Part shown: piece by piece, positions 1 through 4,045 of the stretch | How positions within the stretch are numbered: the first letter of the stretch is position 1 | Layout: each line of letters opens with the position of its first letter | Assembly (NCBI GenBank): GCA_030673005.1 | Contig: DAOVFI010000078.1 | Location: 1-9,202, forward strand | Source of the DNA: Planctomycetales bacterium | Lineage (GTDB): Bacteria; Planctomycetota; Phycisphaerae; SM23-33 | Reading direction: 5' to 3' | DNA: 9,202 nt | Made by a program: the position numbers and the translations under genes | The notes under the pieces: model-generated | Databases searched by the model: none | What the model was told of the DNA's origin: nothing | What the model saw: only the letters and a program-made list of their open reading frames with translations

Positions 1-567
1 TTCGACATCGTCTATCGGATGCGCTCGTACCAGTACGGACACCGGCCTGTGCGGTTCTTCATCTGGCAGAATGACGACGAGCACAAACTCGGCGAATCCC
101 CCCTGCCGAACGGGCTGGTGCGCATCTTCCGTGATAACGGAAAAGACGGGCTGAGTTACCTCGGCGAGAAACTGCTCCGCTACGTGCCGATTAAGGCTAA
201 AATCGAAGTCAACCTCGGCCCGGACGACCTGGTGGTCTATGAGACGCACAAGATGTCCACCGAGCGGTTGAATTTCCATTTCAGGCGTGACAATCGCGGT
301 AGAGAATGGGTTGACGGCTGGGATGAAAAGACAAAATGGCTGGACAATATCCGCAATTACCGCACAAAGCCGATTGCGTTTGAACTGCGGCGGCGGTGGG
401 ACGGGCACATTGATTATGATTCCGAAGTCAAGACGACTCTGTTCGATTATCGGACGATTGAAGCCAAGTTCACCGTGGCGGCCCGAAGTAAGAAGCAGTA
501 CCCCTGCACAGTCACCCGCCACTATGGGACAAACGCAAAGCAGTCGCGGATTAACCTGAAGCCGTAG
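1..567 (+). CDS. DUF4139-type protein, C-terminal part (5' end outside window)
   Basis: The reading frame is open from the first base, so this is the last 188 residues of a longer protein; the first in-window ATG at 19 is internal. The segment with 'LPNGLVRIFRDN', then 'LSYLGE', then 'EVNLGPDDLVVYE' matches my knowledge of the C-terminal beta-sandwich domain DUF4139, in which a 'P-L-P-x-G-x-V-R-v-y' strand is followed by a 'lGxdfDv' strand. The tail 'YPCTVTRHYGTNAKQ' fits the usual final strand, so the protein is essentially complete at its C-terminus. DUF4139 proteins are often secreted or periplasmic and their biochemical role is unknown. The TAG stop (565-567) lies in the first bases of an intergenic repeat. 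The gene converges on the OmpA-like gene. The family call is moderately sure; no function is claimed. Confidence 0.75.
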   Translation, partial: FDIVYRMRSYQYGHRPVRFFIWQNDDEHKLGESPLPNGLVRIFRDNGKDGLSYLGEKLLRYVPIKAKIEVNLGPDDLVVYETHKMSTERLNFHFRRDNRGREWVDGWDEKTKWLDNIRNYRTKPIAFELRRRWDGHIDYDSEVKTTLFDYRTIEAKFTVAARSKKQYPCTVTRHYGTNAKQSRINLKP

Positions 568-596
568 GCCGGGACGGAGCCGTAGGCCGGGACGGA
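561..596. repeat. 18-bp tandem duplication, two exact copies
   Basis: Bases 561-578 and 579-596 are identical 18-mers (gccgtaggccgggacgga). The duplication covers the left end of the palindromic element at 582-614, so one truncated and one full element sit side by side. The first copy contains the TAG stop of the upstream gene. It probably arose by slippage or local duplication of the element's end. Confidence 0.9.
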
Positions 597-614
597 GCGA
601 AGCGGAGTCCCGGC
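582..614 (+). repeat. Palindromic intergenic repeat, family A, copy 1
   Basis: This 33-bp element begins GTAGGCCGGGAC and ends GTCCCGGC. Its 8-bp arms GCCGGGAC (586-593) and GTCCCGGC (607-614) are perfect inverted repeats around a GGAGCGAAGCGGA centre. A near-identical copy lies at 3927-3959 and a related, inverted one at 659-689. The size, palindromy and strictly intergenic position resemble REP-type elements. A transcript hairpin here could end or protect the mRNA, but no U-tract follows. Confidence 0.8.
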
Positions 615-616
615 AA

Positions 617-654
617 TTCGCAGGCACAGGCATTTCGCAGGATTTGTTCGCAGG
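617..654 (+). repeat. Three short direct repeats of TTCGCAGG
   Basis: TTCGCAGG occurs at 617-624, 634-641 and 647-654, spaced 17 and 13 bp start to start, between the two oppositely oriented palindromic elements. The spacing is not uniform and the unit is short, so this may be a decayed repeat or a by-product of repeat insertion. No function can be assigned. Confidence 0.5.
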
Positions 655-658
655 CTTT

Positions 659-689
659 GCCGGGGCTCGCTGCGCTCGACCCGGCCTAC
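659..689 (-). repeat. Palindromic intergenic repeat, family A-related, inverted copy
   Basis: Read on the minus strand this element starts GTAGGCCGGGTCG and ends GAGCCCCGGC. It shares the GTAGGCCGGG head, the GCGCAGCG-type centre and the CCGGC tail with the copies at 582-614 and 3927-3959. Arms GCCGGG (659-664) and CCCGGC (680-685) are inverted. Its head abuts the stop of the OmpA-like gene, where three TAG triplets run in frame (694 down to 686) and the last belongs to the repeat. It probably forms a hairpin at the mRNA 3' end. Confidence 0.75.
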
Positions 690-691
690 TA

Positions 692-1537
692 CTACTTTTC
701 CGGTTGAACGACGCCGCTGGCGGTGAGGAACCGGTCGGTTGGGACGATCCATATCTCCACGCGGCGGTTGAGCGGATTGCCCTTGTTGCCGGGCGCGTTC
801 GGCGCGACTGGATGATATTTGCTGAAGCCCAACGCTCCCAATCGCCGCTGCGTAACTCCGCCCAGGGCGAGTACCTTCACGACCGCTCCGGCGCGGTGAA
901 GCGACAGGCCCCAATTGGAGCCGTGTGCGCTGATGGTCGCCCGGTTGACCAGCGGAATGTCGTCGGTGTGCCCGGCCACATAGACGTGGAAGGTTTTAGC
1001 CTCGCCGGTGTTGACAATCTCGGCAAGTTTACCCAGCGCGGCAGTGGCGGCGGGTTTAATGATGACCGAGCCTTTGTCGAACGTCAGATCGGCCTTGAGT
1101 TTAATCATGCCGTATTTCGGCAGGTACTCCATCAGGTCGGGGTTTTCCTTCACCAATGCCCGCAGGGCGGTATCGACCTTAATCGGGAGTATGTCGATTT
1201 TCGGACCGATAACCGTAACATCGCGACCGGCGGCCTTTTTGTACTTTTCGTTAAGTTCGGCGAAATCGTCCCTCCACTTGGCGTTGGCAGTCTTGAGATT
1301 ATCGACGATCTTATTCTGGAGAGCCAGTGACGCCTGGCAGGTGGCAAGCTCTTCGCCGAGTTGCTGATTTTGAGCCTTGATGTCCTCAAGGTCCGTTTCG
1401 GCCTTCTGCAATCGTTCCTGACTTCGCTGCCAGGCGGAGTACAACTTGTCGAACTTGTCCTTGGGCACGCATCCTGTCGTTGACGCCGCCGCAATACCAA
1501 CCAGCACCGCTGCAATGATCTTCAACCTGCCGCTCAT
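692..1537 (-). CDS. OmpA/MotB-domain lipoprotein with coiled coil
   Basis: This 281-residue protein starts with a basic, then hydrophobic signal (residues 4-22) ending in T-T-G-C23, so Cys23 is the likely lipidation site. The -3 Thr is unusual for a lipobox. Residues about 30-102 are charged heptad-like helix, probably coiled coil. The C-terminal domain (about 145-265) is OmpA/MotB-like and should bind peptidoglycan. It has 'LTFDKGS', 'VAGHTDDIPL' (G189, H190, T191, D192), 'SNWGLSLHRAGAVV' and the closing 'NRRVEI' (257-262). The 'SNWxLS..RA' form is closer to MotB/peptidoglycan-binding proteins than to classic Pal. The expected role is to tether outer membrane or a complex to the cell wall. 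The ATG is preceded by AAAGGAT (1547-1553). It lies 132 bp after the HTH gene, so it may have its own promoter or be read through. The domain is sure; the partner is unknown. Confidence 0.88.
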   Translation of the reverse strand: MSGRLKIIAAVLVGIAAASTTGCVPKDKFDKLYSAWQRSQERLQKAETDLEDIKAQNQQLGEELATCQASLALQNKIVDNLKTANAKWRDDFAELNEKYKKAAGRDVTVIGPKIDILPIKVDTALRALVKENPDLMEYLPKYGMIKLKADLTFDKGSVIIKPAATAALGKLAEIVNTGEAKTFHVYVAGHTDDIPLVNRATISAHGSNWGLSLHRAGAVVKVLALGGVTQRRLGALGFSKYHPVAPNAPGNKGNPLNRRVEIWIVPTDRFLTASGVVQPEK

Positions 1538-1593
1538 CGTAAAACCATCCTTTCACCTGATTCGGGCAAACAGCGTTTTAGAAATATAGAAGC

Positions 1594-1641
1594 AAAAAAT
1601 ACCCCTTTTTCTCCGGCGGATTCTCTGCGCTCATCCACCGG
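1594..1641 (-). terminator. Possible hairpin/terminator after the HTH gene
   Basis: On the minus strand, 1641-1633 (CCGGTGGAT) pairs with 1621-1613 (ATCCGCCGG) as a 9-bp stem with one G-U pair and an 11-nt loop. A run of six T on that strand (1599-1594) follows, but 13 nt after the stem. That gap is too long for a standard intrinsic terminator. It may be an attenuating hairpin or a weak terminator between the HTH gene and the lipoprotein gene. Confidence 0.3.
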
Positions 1642-1669
1642 CTTTTTCGGGCGCTATCTTTACCGGACT

Positions 1670-2500
1670 TTAATCGCCGGACCGCTGGAGCGCCGCGGCC
1701 CTTTCGGCGACGGACTTGCCCAGGAAGTATCCCACAGCCGCCAGGACCAGCGCCGTAATTGCGGCAATGGCTATGAAAGCGGTCAGGTTCTGGTGCATCT
1801 TCTCCAGATAAGGCGGAACCGCTCCGAACATCACCGCCATCACCACGCCGCCCATCAGCACCATCAGCAGACACGCAGCCACTGCCAGTCCTGAAAACGC
1901 CCCGCTGCCGGCGTCGATTTCCTCGACGACGGTCGGGGCCTCTACGACGACCTGCTCAGGCTCGGCGTAGGCCGGTTCGCCTTCGAGAGCGGCGCTGCTT
2001 GGGACGGCGCTTTCAACGTCAATGTGCTCGAGCACCTCGGCGCCGAGAGAGGTGTCGTCGCTCTCGCGGGTCAGGTCTAGCAGACCCGAACCGCTTCCGA
2101 CTCCGTCCAGGGCGATCTGGTCTTCGACGCTCGGGGCAATCGTCGTCTTTGCCATCGGATCGGCCGGGGTAACCTCAAGGTCTTCTTCGTCGAAGATGCT
2201 GATCCCCTCGGAGGTAATAACGGTATCCTCCTTCCCGGGCTCAGCGGGCGCTTCATCCGCCTCCGAGAGGGTTACCACGTCCTCGGTGGACGTATCGGCG
2301 GGAGTCAACTCGACCTCGACTACCTCATCATCCACCCCGACGGGCGCCATGGCGTCAACCTCTTCGACTTTAAACATCCTTTGCTGACCGTCCTTGTAGG
2401 CGTGAAGCTTACCTTCGCCGACCAGGCCTTCAAGTTCCTCCCCGGTCAGGCCCAGTTTCCCAATCACCTCTTGCTCTGAATAGTACATCTTGTCGGGCAT
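1670..2500 (-). CDS. Membrane-tethered MerR/excisionase-like HTH protein
   Basis: The preferred start gives 276 residues (MPDKMYYSEQ). Residues 6-50 ('YYSEQEVIGKLGLTGEELEGLVGEGKLHAYKDGQQRMF...') look like the short helix-turn-helix of MerR/excisionase proteins, where an acidic recognition-type segment is followed by 'G-x-L-x-A-Y-x-x-x-x-x-R-x-F'. Residues about 55-200 are a very acidic, Pro/Thr/Ser/Val-rich and probably disordered linker, with a compact 'GSGSGLLDLTRESDDTSLG' patch at 135-153. Two hydrophobic helices follow (about 202-226 and 240-262), joined by a short loop and ending in a basic tail. Both termini should be cytoplasmic. It lies 52 bp after the small membrane-protein gene and is probably cotranscribed. 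It could be a membrane-bound regulator, but the HTH-like fold may instead bind protein. No effector domain or target can be seen. The longer ORF start at 2530 has no ribosome binding site. Confidence 0.75.
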   Translation of the reverse strand: MPDKMYYSEQEVIGKLGLTGEELEGLVGEGKLHAYKDGQQRMFKVEEVDAMAPVGVDDEVVEVELTPADTSTEDVVTLSEADEAPAEPGKEDTVITSEGISIFDEEDLEVTPADPMAKTTIAPSVEDQIALDGVGSGSGLLDLTRESDDTSLGAEVLEHIDVESAVPSSAALEGEPAYAEPEQVVVEAPTVVEEIDAGSGAFSGLAVAACLLMVLMGGVVMAVMFGAVPPYLEKMHQNLTAFIAIAAITALVLAAVGYFLGKSVAERAAALQRSGD

Positions 2501-2510
2501 AATCTGATTA

Positions 2511-2515
2511 CTCCT
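2511..2515 (-). promoter_or_regulatory. Ribosome binding site choosing the ATG at 2500
   Basis: AGGAG on the minus strand lies 10 nt before the ATG at 2498-2500, while the ORF's first ATG at 2530 has no comparable site. The AGGAG itself falls inside the longer ORF. This supports a start ten codons downstream of the first ATG. Confidence 0.7.
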
Positions 2516-2552
2516 GTTATCCGCCACCATCGGGCGGTTCGGAAGAAAACGC

Positions 2553-2975
2553 CTATCGGCCTTTCGACCTGGTTGTTATATCCTTCAACCGCTTCGCCTT
2601 TTCAACCAATTCTTTTATTTCTTTAACCGGCGGCGTTGTATGATACTCGTCCAGCCGGCAGTCGTAAATAAACGTCCGCGCCGCCCTCAGCTTCAGCGTC
2701 CCGTCGCCGAGGAACTGATACAGGCATATTGTACCATTTTTCATATCGACAAGGTACAGCCCGTAGGTATCTCGCGTAACCTGCCCGGCGATGGCGAAGA
2801 CCCTCTGCCCGTCGTTATCCGAGCCGGACCAACCGGTTCGACCATCGGCCTGAGGCTGTGAAGAAACCAACTCGCTACCCAGCATAACGACGACGATCGC
2901 CAGTATAACGACGATTAACCATCGCGCCGCCGTTCCGGCGCCACCGCTGACTATTCGCCTTACCTGTTCGGCCAT
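2553..2975 (-). CDS. Small single-pass membrane-anchored protein, unknown function
   Basis: The preferred start gives 140 residues (MAEQVRRIVSGG). A basic N-terminus is followed by one strong transmembrane helix (about 18-37, 'RWLIVVILAIVVVMLGSELV'), so it is an N-in signal anchor. The rest faces the periplasm. A Gly/Ser/Asp-rich spacer (40-56) leads to a probable beta-rich module (57-107), including 'AIAGQVTRDTYGLYLVDMKNG' in part, 'TICLYQF' and 'LRAARTFIYDCRLDEYHTTP'. A charged helix (116-132, 'VKEIKELVEKAKRLKD') ends it. I do not recognise a characterised family; the style suggests a planctomycete lineage protein. The ORF extends 45 codons upstream to 3110, but a strong promoter at 3031-3059 lies inside that extension and its transcript would start near 3024. 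It is followed after 52 bp by the HTH membrane protein. Confidence 0.75.
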   Translation of the reverse strand: MAEQVRRIVSGGAGTAARWLIVVILAIVVVMLGSELVSSQPQADGRTGWSGSDNDGQRVFAIAGQVTRDTYGLYLVDMKNGTICLYQFLGDGTLKLRAARTFIYDCRLDEYHTTPPVKEIKELVEKAKRLKDITTRSKGR

Positions 2976-2999
2976 GAGAGCCTGCCCCAATTCCTGTGT

Positions 3000-3020
3000 A
3001 GTAAATAAAGTTTTTTTACT
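3000..3020. repeat. Short inverted repeat at the start of the leader
   Basis: AGTAAA (3000-3005) and TTTACT (3015-3020) are 6-bp inverted arms around an AT-rich 9-bp centre, a few bases downstream of the predicted transcription start near 3024. It could be an operator half-site pair or a weak 5' hairpin in the leader, or chance in AT-rich DNA. Confidence 0.3.
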
Positions 3021-3023
3021 TCC

Positions 3024-3059
3024 GCACCGGATTATAGGAAGCCGCCAAACAGCCTGCAA
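3024..3059 (-). promoter_or_regulatory. Sigma-70-type promoter for the small membrane protein and HTH genes
   Basis: On the minus strand the -35 is TTGCAG (3059-3054; 4 of 6 to TTGACA), the spacer is exactly 17 bp, and the -10 is a perfect TATAAT (3036-3031). The predicted start of transcription is near 3024, giving a leader of about 50 nt before the ATG at 2975. The rest of the gap up to the kinase stop (3060-3221) holds no other feature I can support. Confidence 0.75.
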
Positions 3060-3221
3060 GCGATTTTCGTCGGGTTGAAAAACAATGTCTGCGGCGGCCG
3101 GCCGGGGCAAGGGTTATTGAATCGGGGGGAACACCCAACGCCACAGAGATACAGGTCGCAGCGATTCATAATAACGGTTCCATTCCTTCGATAATCGAGT
3201 AAGGCAGACCAATTTTATCCG

Positions 3222-3902
3222 CTATTTCCGAAGTGCGTCAAGGAAAGCGGTCAGGTCGCCGTCGCTGCCGCCGCAGTTGCGGAGGCGGGCGCCGAATCGC
3301 CTGACCTGCTTTGGGGCGTAGAATCTCCGAGGTCGGCGGGCGGGTCGCAATCGCGCCAAGTCGAGTATGCCGACGTTGCCGGCGTTGATTATAAAATGTT
3401 TCGGCGCCATGTCGGGCCAGGAAAGCCGGGCCTCGTGGAGTTTCGCCGCGACAGACCCGGCCGCCTGCATAACAGACCGTCGGCGGTCTTCGGACGGACC
3501 GGCGGCGAGAAACTCGTACATCGGCACGCCGGGCAACTCCTGCATCACCATTGCCGCCCGCCACGGCAATGACGCACGCCGCCTTTGACCCCAGGCGACC
3601 GGCTCCGGCGCGGGAATTCCTAAATCAGCGACCAGCCGCAAGGCGCGGACTTCATTTATGCATGGCGGCTGGGGATAACGCAGGCTGCACAGGTCGGTAA
3701 ATATGTCCTTGACGCTCGTGAAGGCGTCGCGCTTCAGGAAAACGACCCGCCCGTCCGGCAGGTCGATGCGATACGTCTGCCCCCGAGTGTGCCACGAAAC
3801 GCACTTGCCCTGCGAACTGCCCATCAGCGCATCAAAGGTATCAAGCCCAACCGACGCAAGGGCGTCCTTCCATTCATCGCTGATGTGCAGTTCGGTCGGC
3901 AT
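3222..3902 (-). CDS. WaaP/Kdo-type lipopolysaccharide core kinase
   Basis: This protein is 226 residues from the ATG at 3902. It has the small kinase fold of the lipopolysaccharide kinase (Kdo/WaaP) family, which phosphorylates inner-core sugars of LPS using ATP. Visible landmarks are the beta-3 lysine in 'VVFLKRD' (K57), the helix-C glutamate in 'INEVRALRLV' (E84), a 'GIPAPEPVAWG' stretch, the hinge 'MVMQELPG' (118-125), the catalytic 'WPDMAPKHFIIN' (D164) aligned with WaaP 'RDxxxxHFLL', and 'GILDLARLR' (D181) in place of DFG. All key residues are present, so it should be active. It is slightly shorter than typical WaaP. The ORF extends 40 codons upstream, but those codons translate intergenic repeats, including 'GTPLRSVPTY' from the repeat at 3927-3959. 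The exact substrate cannot be told; a Kdo, heptose or other sugar is possible. Confidence 0.82.
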   Translation of the reverse strand: MPTELHISDEWKDALASVGLDTFDALMGSSQGKCVSWHTRGQTYRIDLPDGRVVFLKRDAFTSVKDIFTDLCSLRYPQPPCINEVRALRLVADLGIPAPEPVAWGQRRRASLPWRAAMVMQELPGVPMYEFLAAGPSEDRRRSVMQAAGSVAAKLHEARLSWPDMAPKHFIINAGNVGILDLARLRPARRPRRFYAPKQVRRFGARLRNCGGSDGDLTAFLDALRK

Positions 3903-3908
3903 AACACT

Positions 3909-3914
3909 TTTATA
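3909..3914 (-). promoter_or_regulatory. Candidate -10 box (TATAAA) directly before the kinase start
   Basis: TATAAA on the minus strand ends six bases before the kinase ATG, which puts the predicted transcription start at about 3902, the A of the ATG itself. No Shine-Dalgarno is visible, so a leaderless mRNA is possible. No -35 match is found at a normal distance, which lowers confidence. Confidence 0.3.
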
Positions 3915-3926
3915 AAGACGTATCAC

Positions 3927-3959
3927 GTAGGTCGGGACGGAGCGCAGCGGAGTCCCGGC
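3927..3959 (+). repeat. Palindromic intergenic repeat, family A, copy 2
   Basis: This 33-bp element begins GTAGGTCGGGAC and ends GTCCCGGC. It differs from the copy at 582-614 at only two positions (GCC to GTC in the left arm, GAAGC to GCAGC in the centre). The T in the left arm keeps a wobble pair in one transcript orientation. It lies between the kinase start and the second repeat family at 3989-4043, and is the source of false N-terminal residues in the long kinase ORF. Confidence 0.85.
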
Positions 3960-3988
3960 GATCCTGTCTCTGTCAATAATCAATTTAT

Positions 3989-4043
3989 GGTGGCACAGGT
4001 TTGCAACCTGTGCGATTGACACAGGTTACAAACCTGTGCCACC
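3989..4043. repeat. Nested palindromic repeat, family B (ACAGGTT/AACCTGT)
   Basis: The 55-bp element is bounded by perfect 15-bp inverted arms (GGTGGCACAGGTTTG at 3989-4003 and its complement at 4029-4043). Inside are two head-to-tail palindromes: GCACAGGTT-TGC-AACCTGTGC (3993-4013) and CACAGGTT-ACA-AACCTGTG (4020-4038). It can fold as one long hairpin or two short ones. It begins two bases after the RND permease stop codon, so it may act as a 3' stabiliser or terminator for the efflux operon. Junk ORFs through it give 'AQVCNLC' and 'TNLCH' peptides. Confidence 0.85.
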
Positions 4044-4045
4044 CA

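Noticed and set aside
522..914. 130-codon minus-strand ORF through the repeat region
   Set aside because: Its end translates the repeats ('GTPLRSVPAYGSVPAYG') and the rest is out of frame within the OmpA-like gene.
644..1330. 228-codon plus-strand ORF opposite the OmpA-like gene
   Set aside because: It starts inside intergenic repeat and runs antisense through a well-supported lipoprotein gene.
1583..1588. TATATT as a promoter for the OmpA-like gene
   Set aside because: The -35 position holds only an A-rich stretch (GAAAAA), so there is not enough to call a promoter.
3942..3976. TTGACA at 3971-3976 as a normal kinase promoter
   Set aside because: No -10-like sequence lies 16-18 bp downstream, where the repeat reads ACTCCG, and the TATAAA near the ATG is 56 bp away.
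3903..4022. 40-codon N-terminal extension of the kinase
   Set aside because: The residues are translated repeat ('AQVANLCHH', 'GTPLRSVPTY') with no ribosome binding site; the kinase fold begins after the ATG at 3902.
3989..4043. CRISPR-like array
   Set aside because: There are only two head-to-tail palindromes with a 6-bp gap and no spacers or cas genes; this is a nested palindrome.
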